Of a stretch of DNA of 64,000 nucleotides, positions 20,192 through 28,392 are shown one piece after another (positions within the stretch are counted from its first letter, which is position 1; the number at the start of each line of letters is the position of its first letter). Source of the stretch: Oscillatoria nigro-viridis PCC 7112 (GTDB taxonomy: Bacteria; Cyanobacteriota; Cyanobacteriia; Cyanobacteriales; Microcoleaceae). Location: contig NC_019729.1 in assembly GCF_000317475.1 (NCBI RefSeq), positions 5,718,501 through 5,782,500 on the forward strand. Reading direction: 5' to 3'. A model generated the notes under the pieces. The model saw only the letters and a program-made list of their open reading frames with translations, ran no database searches and was not told where the DNA came from. Both the position numbers and the translations under genes were made by a program.

Positions 20192-20201
20192 GAAGAAGAC
20201 C

Positions 20202-21176
20202 ATGACAGCTTTATTCAAACTTGCGGCCCACACGAATATTCTCATCGTCGATGATACCCCAGACAATCTGCGCTTGTTAGCCAAAATTCTAGAGTCACAG
20301 GGCTATATTGTGCGTAAAGCCCTCAACGGCAGAATGGCACTCCAAGGTGTTCATCGCGACCCACCGAGTCTGATTTTACTTGACATCAATATGCCGGAGA
20401 TGAATGGGTACGAAGTCTGCCAAAAGTTAAAAGCATCGGAAGCGAGTGCTCAGATACCGGTTATTTTTATCAGTGCGCTCGAACGACTGGAAAACAAGGT
20501 TCGAGCCTTTGAACTGGGTGGTGTAGACTATATTACTAAACCCTTTCAAGAGCAGGAAGTGCTGATGCGAGTAAAAAATCAATTACTCATCCAACAGCAA
20601 CGCCAACAACTGCTCGAACAAAATCAACGTTTAGAACACGAAATCCAGGAACGTCTGAGGGCAGAAGCAGAAGTAAGGCAGCTATCCGTGACCGATGAAT
20701 TAACTGGATTATATAACCGACGGGGCTTCTTTTTACTAGCAGAGCAACAACTAAAAATTGCGAGGCGCACGCAAACATCCTATTTTATTTTGTTCGCTGA
20801 CTTAGATGGTTTGAAAAATATTAACGACACTTTAGGACACGAAATGGGAGACAGAGTAATCGTTGATGCAGCTCAAATATTGAAGCAAACGTTTCGTGAG
20901 GCGGATATTGTAGCTCGACTGGGAGGAGATGAATTTGCTTTATTTATTCCTAACTTTTCGGGTGATTCATCTACTAATTTCCATGCTCGGCTGCAAGAAA
21001 ATATAGATCGCTTTAATCAACAGTCCGAGCGAGCTTATCTATCAATAAGTCTTGGTGTGCAGTTTGGGGATTTAAATAATGAAGTTTTATTAGAACAATT
21101 GCTGGCAAAGGCTGACAAACTCATGTACGAGCATAAACACACCAAACGCTGTTTAAATCCTCAACCGTTCTTTTGA
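20202..21176 (+). CDS. Response regulator with GGDEF diguanylate cyclase domain
   Basis: 324 residues. Residues about 8-125 form a receiver domain with acceptor Asp61 in LLDINMP and the conserved Lys in ITKPF. A coiled-coil linker (about 125-165) leads to a GGDEF domain whose active motif GGDEF at 241-245 is intact. The inhibitory I-site RxxD (READ) sits five residues before it, so product inhibition by c-di-GMP is expected. The start at ATG 20202 is preferred over an upstream TTG at 20160 because it follows a good AGGAAGAAG ribosome site and does not overlap the kinase gene. Transcriptional coupling with the phytochrome kinase suggests phospho-relay to c-di-GMP synthesis, controlling motility or aggregation. 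The partner assignment is inference from gene order. Confidence 0.92.
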   Translation: MTALFKLAAHTNILIVDDTPDNLRLLAKILESQGYIVRKALNGRMALQGVHRDPPSLILLDINMPEMNGYEVCQKLKASEASAQIPVIFISALERLENKVRAFELGGVDYITKPFQEQEVLMRVKNQLLIQQQRQQLLEQNQRLEHEIQERLRAEAEVRQLSVTDELTGLYNRRGFFLLAEQQLKIARRTQTSYFILFADLDGLKNINDTLGHEMGDRVIVDAAQILKQTFREADIVARLGGDEFALFIPNFSGDSSTNFHARLQENIDRFNQQSERAYLSISLGVQFGDLNNEVLLEQLLAKADKLMYEHKHTKRCLNPQPFF

Positions 21177-21676
21177 GAACAGCGATATCGGAGGGGAGCA
21201 TCTCATATTCGTAAAAACACTGATTCTGGCTCCTGACTTCTGACTCTTTCCTCCTGCCCCGCAGCAAGAGAGCTCCGCAGCAAGAGAGCCTCAAAACTCC
21301 AATTTCTAGCTGGGCTGCTTTCATTGAGATACTCCCTATCGGAGCGCCATAAGCATTATTTATTAAACGTGAGTTCAACCGAGAAAGAGTAAACTGAAAA
21401 CAATATAGGGAAACAGCTTGCAGACTTTACCCCCTGGGCCGGAAAACACGATGCAGTACAGCTCATCACACCTAAACCCGACATGGTGGCAACCCCGTTA
21501 AAAGCTCTGCCTGTATTAGGTTAAGGGTGTGTGCGATCGAAAAATGTCGTAGCTGTTGAACATTTGCTAGTTGAACTTGAGATGAATTTAAAATTCAGCG
21601 GACTTATGTAAAGTATTGTAGGATTAAATTGGCGATCGCTCTAGCTGTTCGCCATTAAAATTAAGAGAGAGTATGT
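21177..21676. other. Intergenic region, no supported gene
   Basis: 500 bases. A short direct repeat (CCGCAGCAAGAGAG / CTCCGCAGCAAGAGAGC) lies near 21255-21290. No gene, tRNA or clear terminator is evident. The last 70 bases are A/T-rich with AGAGAG just ahead of the macro-domain gene, which can serve as its ribosome site. Confidence 0.4.
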
Positions 21677-22306
21677 ATGCAAATTGTGCTGGCTGCCTTA
21701 GACGATGATTTAGTTAGAGCGTGGGAAAGCACTTGCGGCAATATAGAAAATGTAAAAATACATCACGGTTCAATATTTGATGTGAAATGCGATGCTATTG
21801 TTAGTCCGGGGAATAGTTTTGGTTTCATGGACGACGGCTTAGATTTAGAAATTTCGGAATATTTTGGACGACAGATTATTGAACGCTTGCAAAAACTAAT
21901 TCAGGCTCGACATCACGGGGAACTATTAGTAGGAAGGGCAGAAATTGTAGACACCGATCATGCTGAAATTCCCTATTTAATAGCTGCACCAATTATGCGC
22001 GTTCCCACAGTTTTAAGAGAAACAGTAAATGTTTATCTAGCAACCCGCGCTATTTTGACTCTCGTAAAATTTGGCTCAGTCCCAGATGGAACGCCAGTCA
22101 AACATATAATTGAAACAATCGCTATTCCCGGCATGGGTACGGGCATGGGCAAAGTGCCTCCACATATCTGCGCCAATCAAATGAAAGTTGCGCTAGAAGA
22201 TATCCTCTTATCTCAGTACGAATTTCCTCAATCTTTACTGCACGCTCAAAGATGTCACCACTTGTTATATACGGACGAAAGCGAAGATTTGCATTGGGAA
22301 AATTGA
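21677..22306 (+). CDS. Macro-domain (ADP-ribose binding) protein
   Basis: 209 residues with a single macro domain. Recognisable elements are the early strand/loop CDAIVSPGNSFGFMDDG, in which the Asn-Ser pair and glycine-rich loop contact ADP-ribose, and the second phosphate-binding loop IAIPGMGTGMGKVPP. Such proteins bind or hydrolyse ADP-ribose derivatives or remove ADP-ribosyl groups from macromolecules. This subgroup is soluble and usually uncharacterised. No ADP-ribosyltransferase or NAD-consuming toxin is adjacent, so a TA-like role is not supported here. It is a monocistronic unit. Confidence 0.85.
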   Translation: MQIVLAALDDDLVRAWESTCGNIENVKIHHGSIFDVKCDAIVSPGNSFGFMDDGLDLEISEYFGRQIIERLQKLIQARHHGELLVGRAEIVDTDHAEIPYLIAAPIMRVPTVLRETVNVYLATRAILTLVKFGSVPDGTPVKHIIETIAIPGMGTGMGKVPPHICANQMKVALEDILLSQYEFPQSLLHAQRCHHLLYTDESEDLHWEN

Positions 22307-22687
22307 AAATATTAAATTTGCCCGTTTTATTGTGTTGAGAAACCAAGTTGATGGGTGTGTGTTTTTTTAGGTAGAGAGACTTATCGCAAATTTAAGTGCG
22401 CTAAACCGTACCTGCAAATTGGCGGTATCCTACACACGAGAGCAACTTTGGTAGATATAATCTAATAGAAGTGAGGTCATTCCAACTAGGTAAGCGCGAA
22501 TACAAAAGTTGATCAACCTGGAACAAGAATTGCCTAGTTCTTATTAAATGCCAGAATTCCTTCTGGCGCTACAGGTACAAAGTCGGTATAAAAGACCACA
22601 ATTCAATCGGGTGCTACACATACAAAGTCTGCGTCCGGGGACTGTTAGTTTTTTTCAAAATGTTTACTACCAACGGAGAAGATTGAT
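22307..22687. other. Intergenic region with short direct repeats
   Basis: Two imperfect direct copies of GCTACAGGTACAAAGTC / GCTACACATACAAAGTC lie near 22580-22632. No gene is recognisable. A GGAGAAG ribosome site lies at its 3' end for the following gene. Confidence 0.45.
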
Positions 22688-23275
22688 ATGACAGATCCAA
22701 AAGTAACCGAGGAACCAATTTTAGAGGCAACTCTCGAAACGACGGCGATCGTCAAAAAAGAGATGCCCGACGCGACTGATGAGGCGATCGCAGAAACTGC
22801 GGCGCTGTTTGAAGCAATTAAAAAACGCGCCGCCGCCGAAGTGCAAGCAGCGGGCGAACTCACCCGCGAAGCTTATTTAAAAGCTGTGAATAAGGCCTCC
22901 GGGGCGATCGAACAAAATAAGGACCTCGCCCAAGAGAGAGTCACAGAAGCAGTCAGGCTGATTAAAAAAGAAACTGAGAAAAATTGGCTGGTGGTAGATG
23001 CGATTAAAACGCGGGCGCAAGCGCAGGTGCAAGATGCAGGCGTTGTCAGTCGCGAAGCTTATTTGAAAGCTGTGCGACAAGCGCGAGAAGCGGTGGAACA
23101 AAATAAATTGATCGAACGCGATCGCATCGAACAAGCTGTTGACCACATTCACACGGAAGCTGAAAAGAATTGGCACCTTATTGTGAAGGAAATTGAGTCG
23201 CTCAACATTCGCTTGACAGAAACCGCTAAGTCTGCATGGAACGCGCTGACGGCGTTTTTTGACAAGAAGCATTAA
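22688..23275 (+). CDS. Internally duplicated charged helical protein of unknown function
   Basis: 195 residues, almost entirely predicted helix, rich in A, E, K and Q. It contains two tandem repeats of about 62 residues. Repeat 1 (about 46-107) includes AAGELTREAYLKAV and AIEQNK, then EKNWLVVDAI. Repeat 2 (about 108-172) includes DAGVVSREAYLKAV and AVEQNK, then EKNWHLIVKEI. There is no signal peptide or membrane segment. The composition and heptad-like periodicity recall LEA-like or apolipoprotein-type amphipathic helices, which suggests stress protection or membrane association, but no family can be named. The start is fixed by GGAGAAG at 22675-22681. A perfect 26-bp stem hairpin follows the stop. 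Confidence 0.75.
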   Translation: MTDPKVTEEPILEATLETTAIVKKEMPDATDEAIAETAALFEAIKKRAAAEVQAAGELTREAYLKAVNKASGAIEQNKDLAQERVTEAVRLIKKETEKNWLVVDAIKTRAQAQVQDAGVVSREAYLKAVRQAREAVEQNKLIERDRIEQAVDHIHTEAEKNWHLIVKEIESLNIRLTETAKSAWNALTAFFDKKH

Positions 23276-23299
23276 ACTCAGATATGACACCATTTTAAA

Positions 23300-23364
23300 G
23301 AACAGGCAAGATGCCTGTGAAGCGAAGATTGAATTTTCTCGCTTCACAGGCATCTTGCCTGTTC
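23300..23364 (+). terminator. Perfect 26-bp stem hairpin
   Basis: Arms 23300-23325 and 23339-23364 are exact complements (beginning GAACAGGCAAGATGCC) around a 13-base loop. It lies 25 bases after the stop of the helical protein. It may be a terminator, or a dispersed palindromic repeat that has come to serve as one, since no long T-run follows on either side. Confidence 0.7.
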
Positions 23365-23379
23365 ATAAAAGGTTTTGAC

Positions 23380-24724
23380 CAAAAGAATGGGATACAAGCC
23401 CCGTCATTATAGGACGGCTTTAATTCGATAAATTCTGGAATTAAAGTTAAATATATGGTAGTATAAGACAGCAGCCTGCCCAGGTCGAACCATGCTAGTT
23501 TTTGAGTTCAAAGCCTACGGGAAAAAGCAACAATACCACAAGCTCGATGAAGCTATTCGCACGGGGCAATTTATTCGGAATAAATGCCTGCGGTACTGGA
23601 TGGACAATCGCGGTGTCGGCAGAAAAGAACTGTATAAATATTGCACTCAATTGCGAGCAGAGTTTGGCTTTGTCAAAGACTTGTACAGTCATGCTTGTCA
23701 AGCTGCTGTTGAAAATGCCCAACGCGCGATCGCTCGGTTTTTCGACAACTGTAAAAACAAAAAGCCGGGTAAAAAGGGCTATCCGCAGTTCAAGAAAAAC
23801 AGTCGCTCGCTCGAGTACAAGGTGGGTGGCTGGAAACTTTCATCATGCCGGAAACGCATTAACTTTACTGATAAGAAAGGTATCGGGATGCTGAAATTAA
23901 AAGGCAGTCGAGACTTGCATTTTTATCAGATAGAGCAAATTAAAAGGGTACGGATTGTCCGACGTAGTGATGGGTATTACGTGCAATTCTGTGTCGATGC
24001 TCCTCGGAGCGCTCTCAAAGATTGTAAGTCATCCAATCCTGCGGTAGGAATTGATGTCGGAATTAAATACTTTTTGGCTGATAGTGAGGGAGGGATAGTC
24101 GAAAATCCTAAATTTTATCGCAAATCAGAAAAGCAATTAAACCGCGCCAACCGGAAAAAGTCCAAAAAGTTCAAAAAGGGTAAACCGCAATCTAATAACT
24201 ACAAGAAGGCAAAAAATCGGTATGCTCGGAAACATCTAAGAGTAAGTAGGCAGCGAGAAGAGTTTGTCAAGAGAGTGGCACTCCGTTACGTCCAATCTAA
24301 CGATTTGGTCGCCTATGAATACTTAAATGTTCAGGGCATGGTAAAGAACCGAAAACTGTCTAAGTCGATTAGTGATGCCGCTTGGTCTAAGTTTCGGACG
24401 TGGTTGGATTATTTTGGGAGCGTCTACGGAACAAAAACCGTAGCTGTATCGCCCCACAATACCAGTCAGAATTGCTCGAATTGTGGCCTAAAAGTCAGTA
24501 AGTCTCTATCAACTAGAACGCACATTTGTCCGCATTGCGGGTATTCGGCAGATCGAGACACCAACGCAGCAATTAACATCTTGAAACGCGCCCAAAATAC
24601 GGCGGGGCACGCCGAAATTAACGCTTGGGGAGAGATGCCCTCTAGTTTAGTTGGGGAAACCCTGCTAGGTTATGGCAACTCATTGAACCAAGAATCCCCG
24701 TCCTTATAGGACGGGGAGTGTCAA
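23380..24724 (+). mobile_element. IS200/IS605-group element carrying only tnpB (IS1341-type)
   Basis: The coding sequence is flanked by subterminal hairpins as expected for this group: GCCCCGTCATTATAGGACGG near 23399 on the left and CCCCGTCCTTATAGGACGGG near 24696 on the right. The sequence TTGAC lies just left of the proposed element start, and the proposed right end is ...GTGTCAA. That resembles the TTGAT/TCAA pairing known from ISDra2, in which the left flank is the target-adjacent motif and the right end is the 3' portion of the omega RNA scaffold. No tnpA is present, so it cannot move by itself. Exact ends are inferred from these features. Confidence 0.65.
23492..24709 (+). CDS. tnpB: TnpB RNA-guided nuclease (transposon-associated)
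   Basis: 405 residues of the OrfB/TnpB family, the ancestor group of Cas12. The RuvC-like catalytic triad appears complete: Asp188 in GIDVGIKYF, Glu276 in AYEYLNVQGM and Asp356 in DRDTNAAINIL. The C-terminal zinc ribbon is intact (CSNCGLK, CPHCGY). The N-terminal half is the basic RNA/DNA-binding part. The gene is full-length, so the protein may be active. TnpB uses RNA derived from the right end of its element to cut DNA next to a short motif, favouring element retention. The sequence immediately right of the element would form the guide. Confidence 0.93.
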   Translation: MLVFEFKAYGKKQQYHKLDEAIRTGQFIRNKCLRYWMDNRGVGRKELYKYCTQLRAEFGFVKDLYSHACQAAVENAQRAIARFFDNCKNKKPGKKGYPQFKKNSRSLEYKVGGWKLSSCRKRINFTDKKGIGMLKLKGSRDLHFYQIEQIKRVRIVRRSDGYYVQFCVDAPRSALKDCKSSNPAVGIDVGIKYFLADSEGGIVENPKFYRKSEKQLNRANRKKSKKFKKGKPQSNNYKKAKNRYARKHLRVSRQREEFVKRVALRYVQSNDLVAYEYLNVQGMVKNRKLSKSISDAAWSKFRTWLDYFGSVYGTKTVAVSPHNTSQNCSNCGLKVSKSLSTRTHICPHCGYSADRDTNAAINILKRAQNTAGHAEINAWGEMPSSLVGETLLGYGNSLNQESPSL

Positions 24725-24774
24725 ACTAAGCGCTATAATCAAAAAGCTTTATTTTTAGTCCATAACCCCCAACC

Positions 24775-26562
24775 ATGAGAACTTACTACTGCGGCGAACT
24801 GCGAAGCGAACACATCGGAGAGACTGTCACCCTTTATGGCTGGGTGGATCGCCGCCGCGATCATGGGGGGGTCATTTTTCTGGATGTGCGCGATCGATCG
24901 GGTATCGTGCAAATTGTCAGCGATCCTGAACGCACCCCCGATTCCTATCACGGGGCTGAGGCTTTACGCAGCGAATACGTGGTTAAAATTACTGGGCGAG
25001 TCACCAGCCGCCCCGAAGATTCCCTCAACCCGAAATTGCCTACGGGTGAAGTAGAAATTTATGCTGACGAAATTGAGTTGTTAAATGCGGTTCGCAAACA
25101 GTTACCGTTTCAGGTGGCGACGGCGGAAAATGAAAGCGTCCGGGAAGATTTGCGGCTGAAATATCGCTATTTGGACTTGCGGCGCGATCGCATGAGTCGC
25201 AATTTGCAGCTTCGCCACCAAGTTGTGAAAGCTATGCGCCGCCACCTGGAAGATGTGGGAGGTTTTATTGAAGTTGAAACACCGATTTTAACGCGATCGA
25301 CTCCTGAAGGTGCGAGAGATTATTTAGTGCCCAGCCGCGTCAATTTGGGCGCATGGTACGCTTTGCCGCAGTCGCCGCAGTTGTTCAAACAATTGTTAAT
25401 GGTTTCCGGTGTGGACAGATATTATCAAATTGCCCGCTGCTTCCGCGATGAAGATTTGCGCGCCGACAGACAGCCGGAATTCACGCAATTAGACATGGAA
25501 ATGAGTTTCATGTCTTTAGAAGAAGTTATCGAATTAAACGAAGGTTTAGTCTCCCAGATTTTCCAAAGTGTCAAAGGCGTAGAATTGCCCCGTCCTTTTC
25601 CGCGCTTGACTTACGCAGAAGCGATGGATCGCTACGGTAGCGACAAACCGGATACTCGCTTCGGTATGGAATTAGTCGATGTTTCCGATTTGATGAAAGA
25701 TTCGGGATTTAAGGTATTTTCCGGGGCCGTTGCTGCGGGCGGAATTGTGAAAGTTTTGCCGATTCCGGGCGGGAATGATGCGATTTCTAACGTGCGGATT
25801 AAACCGGGCGGCGATTTGTTTAAGGAAGCCAGCGAAGCGGGTGCGAAGGGATTGGCTTACATTCGGGTGCGGGATAACGGCGAAATTGATACGATCGGCG
25901 CTATTAAGGATAATTTGACGGAAGCGCAAAAACAGGAATTGCTCGATCGCACCGGCGCGCAATCAGGTCATTTGTTGTTATTTGCAGCGGCCGACGCCAC
26001 AACTGTCAATAAGACTTTAGATAGATTGCGTTTGTTTGTCGGTAACGAATTGGGATCGATCGACAAAGACAAGATGAATCTGCTGTGGGTGACAGATTTC
26101 CCGATGTTTGAATGGAACGCTGACGAGAAGCGTTTGGAAGCATTGCACCACCCGTTTACTGCGCCGCATCCCGACGATATTAACGATTTGAAAACTGCGA
26201 GAGCTCAAGCTTACGATTTGGTGTTAAACGGTACAGAAGTTGGCGGCGGTTCTCTGCGGATTTACCAGCGGGAAGTTCAGGAAAAGGTGTTTGAGGCGAT
26301 CGGCTTATCGACTGAGGAAGCTTACAATAAGTTTGGCTTTTTGTTGGATGCGTTTGAGTATGGAACTCCGCCCCACGGAGGCATTGCTTACGGCTTGGAT
26401 CGGTTGGTGATGCTGTTGGCTGGTGAGGAATCGATTCGCGATGTGATTGCGTTTCCGAAGACGCAGCAGGCGGGTTGTTTGCTGACGAATGCGCCGGCTG
26501 GGGTGGATGAGAAGCAGTTGAAGGAGTTGCAAGTGCGATCGACTTATACGCCTAAGTCATAA
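24775..26562 (+). CDS. aspS: Aspartyl-tRNA synthetase
   Basis: 595 residues, full length for bacterial AspRS. It attaches aspartate to tRNA in the cytosol. An N-terminal OB-fold anticodon-binding domain (residues about 1-110; GWVDRRRDHGGVIFLDVRD) is followed by the class II catalytic core with motif 1 (FIEVETPILTRSTPEGARD), motif 2 (YQIARCFRDEDLRADRQPEF) and motif 3 (GIAYGLDRLVMLLAG), with the bacterial GAD insertion domain (about 300-430) between. The ATG at 24775 gives the standard MRTYYCGELR start. Whether it also charges tRNA-Asn depends on the presence of GatCAB elsewhere. Confidence 0.98.
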   Translation: MRTYYCGELRSEHIGETVTLYGWVDRRRDHGGVIFLDVRDRSGIVQIVSDPERTPDSYHGAEALRSEYVVKITGRVTSRPEDSLNPKLPTGEVEIYADEIELLNAVRKQLPFQVATAENESVREDLRLKYRYLDLRRDRMSRNLQLRHQVVKAMRRHLEDVGGFIEVETPILTRSTPEGARDYLVPSRVNLGAWYALPQSPQLFKQLLMVSGVDRYYQIARCFRDEDLRADRQPEFTQLDMEMSFMSLEEVIELNEGLVSQIFQSVKGVELPRPFPRLTYAEAMDRYGSDKPDTRFGMELVDVSDLMKDSGFKVFSGAVAAGGIVKVLPIPGGNDAISNVRIKPGGDLFKEASEAGAKGLAYIRVRDNGEIDTIGAIKDNLTEAQKQELLDRTGAQSGHLLLFAAADATTVNKTLDRLRLFVGNELGSIDKDKMNLLWVTDFPMFEWNADEKRLEALHHPFTAPHPDDINDLKTARAQAYDLVLNGTEVGGGSLRIYQREVQEKVFEAIGLSTEEAYNKFGFLLDAFEYGTPPHGGIAYGLDRLVMLLAGEESIRDVIAFPKTQQAGCLLTNAPAGVDEKQLKELQVRSTYTPKS

Positions 26563-26599
26563 TTGTATAAAACACCTTGACAATTTAACCATTTGTAAA

Positions 26600-26626
26600 T
26601 TCCTGACTTCTTTGAGAAGTCGGGAA
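26600..26626 (+). terminator. Hairpin after aspS
   Basis: TTCCTGACTTC and GAAGTCGGGAA form a near-perfect stem around a TTTGA loop about 40 bases after the aspS stop. It is probably the aspS terminator, though no long T-run follows. Confidence 0.5.
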
Positions 26627-26747
26627 TCTGGGTAGTTCGAGTTTGGTGTCGTTGATGCAGAGGAGTTGGAGAGTTTGGTTGAGGTTGGTTTCGGTGAGTT
26701 GGGGAAACCAGGATTTGGGGAAGTTGGGTTAGGTTAAGGGTTGGGTG

Positions 26748-26758
26748 TGGCTATGCCA
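26748..26758 (+). promoter_or_regulatory. Short palindrome at the vapBC promoter, possible operator
   Basis: TGGC-TAT-GCCA is followed at once by a -10-like CATAAT. It lies 34 bases before the vapB start. VapB antitoxins usually repress their own promoter through short palindromes, so this is a reasonable operator candidate. Confidence 0.35.
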
Positions 26759-26791
26759 TAATGAATGAGAGAATGAAATCAACCATTAACC

Positions 26792-27004
26792 ATGACAACC
26801 ACCGTTGAACTTAACGAAGAATTGGTTAAAGAAGCCTTTCGCTTAACCAATTTCAAAACAGAAAAAGAATTGATTGACTTTGCTTTGCAAGAATTAATTC
26901 GCACCCGTAAAAAGCGAAATTTACTCGATTTAAGCGGACAAATTCAATTTTCGACCGACTACGACTACAAAGCTTTGCGGGAAAACCGAAATGTTTCTGA
27001 TTGA
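26792..27004 (+). CDS. vapB: VapB-type antitoxin
   Basis: 70 residues: an N-terminal ribbon-helix-helix (MTTTVELNEELVKEAFRLTN, TEKELIDFALQELIRTRKK) followed by a short tail (LLDLSGQIQF, DYDYKALRENR) that matches the toxin-binding region of VapB proteins. It should bind and neutralise the VapC PIN nuclease encoded next and repress the pair. The coding regions overlap by 14 bases, typical of coupled translation. Confidence 0.88.
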   Translation: MTTTVELNEELVKEAFRLTNFKTEKELIDFALQELIRTRKKRNLLDLSGQIQFSTDYDYKALRENRNVSD

Positions 27005-27395
27005 TACCTCAGTCTGGATCAGCGTTTTCCGCGACAGGACAGGTGTAGTACGCCAATCCCTGGAAGCAATAATTAATGATGAAAGTATTTTTTTGAACCG
27101 ATTTACTCAGATGGAGCTTTTGCAAGGTTGCCGAGACGATCGCGAGTGGACACTATTAGAAACTTATCTTCAAGAACAAGACTACATCGAGTCTACGCCT
27201 AATACTTGGGTAGCGGCTGCTCGGATTTATTACGATTTGCAACGACAGGGGTTAACGGTTAGAAGTAGTATCGACTGCTGCATTGCCCAACTTGCGATCG
27301 AACACCAACTTATTTTAGTTCATAACGATCGCGATTTTGAAACAATTCAGAGAGTGCGATCGCTCAATTGCTTGCGCTTCCGGCATGAAAATTAA
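26991..27395 (+). CDS. vapC: VapC-type PIN-domain ribonuclease toxin
   Basis: 134 residues with the PIN-domain acidic residues in place: Asp in FLIDTSVWI, Glu in FTQMELLQG, Asp in SSIDCCIAQLA and Asp in HNDRDFETI. PIN toxins cleave tRNA or rRNA when released from VapB. The length is normal and the frame is intact. A near-identical fragment of its last 57 bases is found again at 28271-28327, evidence of local duplication. Confidence 0.9.
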   Translation: MFLIDTSVWISVFRDRTGVVRQSLEAIINDESIFLNRFTQMELLQGCRDDREWTLLETYLQEQDYIESTPNTWVAAARIYYDLQRQGLTVRSSIDCCIAQLAIEHQLILVHNDRDFETIQRVRSLNCLRFRHEN

Positions 27396-27426
27396 TGAAG
27401 ATTGTTTGGAATGATAGTTAATTACT

Positions 27427-27663
27427 TTAATGGTTGGTTTTTCTGGCATGAATTTCGCTTCGGACTGCTTCGACTTCTTGGGTGATAGTTTCTACAGAAA
27501 GCTCATCGGTTCTAAATGACTCCAAAAGAGCTGTTAATTTACTGTTTAATACTTCTTTTTCCAGCTCTTGACTTAACTGCAATTTTTCGGGATATGGCAG
27601 TTGTTTGACTAGAGCTAAAATTTGCTCAAAGTTTAGGGAAAGTTGATAGTTGGCTAGAGTCAT
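27427..27663 (-). CDS. Putative antitoxin (VapB15-like), no adjacent toxin
   Basis: 78 residues (SLNFEQILALVKQLPYPEKL, QLSQELEKEVLNSKLTALLE, VEAVRSEIHARK). I recall cyanobacterial proteins of this pattern being annotated as antitoxins paired with PIN toxins. The usual partner would follow the antitoxin 3' end. Here the 3' end faces vapC head-on and nothing follows, so it is an orphan or acts with a distant toxin. Convergent with vapC, only 31 bases between stops. Confidence 0.6.
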   Translation of the reverse strand: MTLANYQLSLNFEQILALVKQLPYPEKLQLSQELEKEVLNSKLTALLESFRTDELSVETITQEVEAVRSEIHARKTNH

Positions 27664-27750
27664 TGTTCGTTATGTTTAGGGCTTGTGGATATTTTATCTC
27701 AATTTTTTGGATTGAGGATGGCTTTAATAGTCCTCGACACACGGGTGGCT

Positions 27751-27900
27751 AGAAACCGGTTTTTTTCCGAGAATACTACCTTACAGCGACAGAACCGGCC
27801 AAAAACCCGGTTTATTTGGTTTGCGCGTGGCCCGAAAGCTGGTTTTTTACCTAAATACTGCATCCGGGCCTTTAACTGTCGTGAAAAACCCGGTTTCTTT
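27751..27900. repeat. Two paired inverted repeats of the AAACCCGGTTT family
   Basis: Two units, each an inverted pair of GAAACCGGGTTTTTT-like and AAAAACCCGGTTT-like arms 40-50 bases apart (27751-27814 and 27833-27900). The same two-unit array recurs at 28985-29133, and single units recur elsewhere in the window. Confidence 0.75.
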
Positions 27901-27934
27901 GGTATTTATGGGTAAGTCCTAAATGATACAGAAA

Positions 27935-27969
27935 GGACGATCGCACTTTTTCAATTCGTGCGATCGCCC
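27935..27969 (-). terminator. HIP1 hairpin terminator after 77-codon gene, copy 1
   Basis: GGACGATCGCAC and GTGCGATCGCCC form a stem around a T-rich 11-base loop, directly behind the stop of the 77-codon gene in its own direction. The same hairpin follows the other two copies. Confidence 0.65.
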
Positions 27970-27976
27970 TCAAAGA

Positions 27977-28210
27977 TTACTCTTTCCAGTAACGGGTTAA
28001 AATCCGAATTACCTCACCCGCTATCGGCAATGGTAGAGGCGGGCTCCATTCCCCGACTTCTGCAAAACCTAAAACGTGCAACAGATTAACGATGCTGTCT
28101 ACCGCTTTGGGAGGGCCACACAACAGCAAACGGATCGGTTGCTTCCCTTGAGGTACATCAGGAATTTCTTCCCGGAGCAGTTCGGGAACTGATTTTGGCT
28201 GTGATATCAT
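27977..28210 (-). CDS. 77-residue protein of unknown function, copy 1 of 3
   Basis: Begins MISQPKSVPELLREEIPDVP and continues through IRLLLCGPPKAVDSIVNLL, GFAEVGEWSPPLP, and GEVIRILTRYWKE. No named family is recognised, though I believe similar short proteins exist in other cyanobacteria. It has a possible amphipathic helix (PPKAVDSIVNLLHVLGF) after a hydrophobic strand (IRLLLCG); no membrane segment or catalytic motif is seen. The nucleotide sequence is almost identical to the copies at 29212 and 29914. Unlike those, the sequence upstream of this copy has been replaced after about the start codon by a duplicated vapC fragment, so it has lost the AGGAGG leader and may be poorly expressed. Confidence 0.6.
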   Translation of the reverse strand: MISQPKSVPELLREEIPDVPQGKQPIRLLLCGPPKAVDSIVNLLHVLGFAEVGEWSPPLPLPIAGEVIRILTRYWKE

Positions 28211-28270
28211 AGACTTTGAATTACACGAATAGTGGAATTGCGATCGCCCTCAAGTTTTCCAGGCCAGGGG

Positions 28271-28327
28271 CGATCGCGATTTTGAAACTATTCAGAGAGT
28301 GCGATCGCTCAATTGCTTGCGCTTCCG
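28271..28327 (+). pseudogene. Duplicated 3' fragment of vapC
   Basis: 57 bases match the vapC 3' end at 27327-27383 with one mismatch (the coding of NDRDFETIQRVRSLNCLRF). Sequence on either side does not match vapC. It marks a recombination joint upstream of copy 1 of the 77-codon gene. Confidence 0.85.
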
Positions 28328-28392
28328 ACCCGACAATAATTAAAGATTGATTTGAGTTTGAGTTGGTGAGGATGGGGTGAAGAATGAAATGA

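Noticed and set aside
20160..20201. TTG start extending the GGDEF regulator upstream
   Set aside because: It overlaps the end of the kinase gene, and AGGAAGAAG precedes the ATG at 20202, which gives a normal receiver-domain N-terminus.
21677..22306. Macro-domain protein as antitoxin of a DarT-like ADP-ribosyltransferase
   Set aside because: No DarT-like gene is adjacent; the neighbours are a GGDEF regulator and a helical repeat protein.
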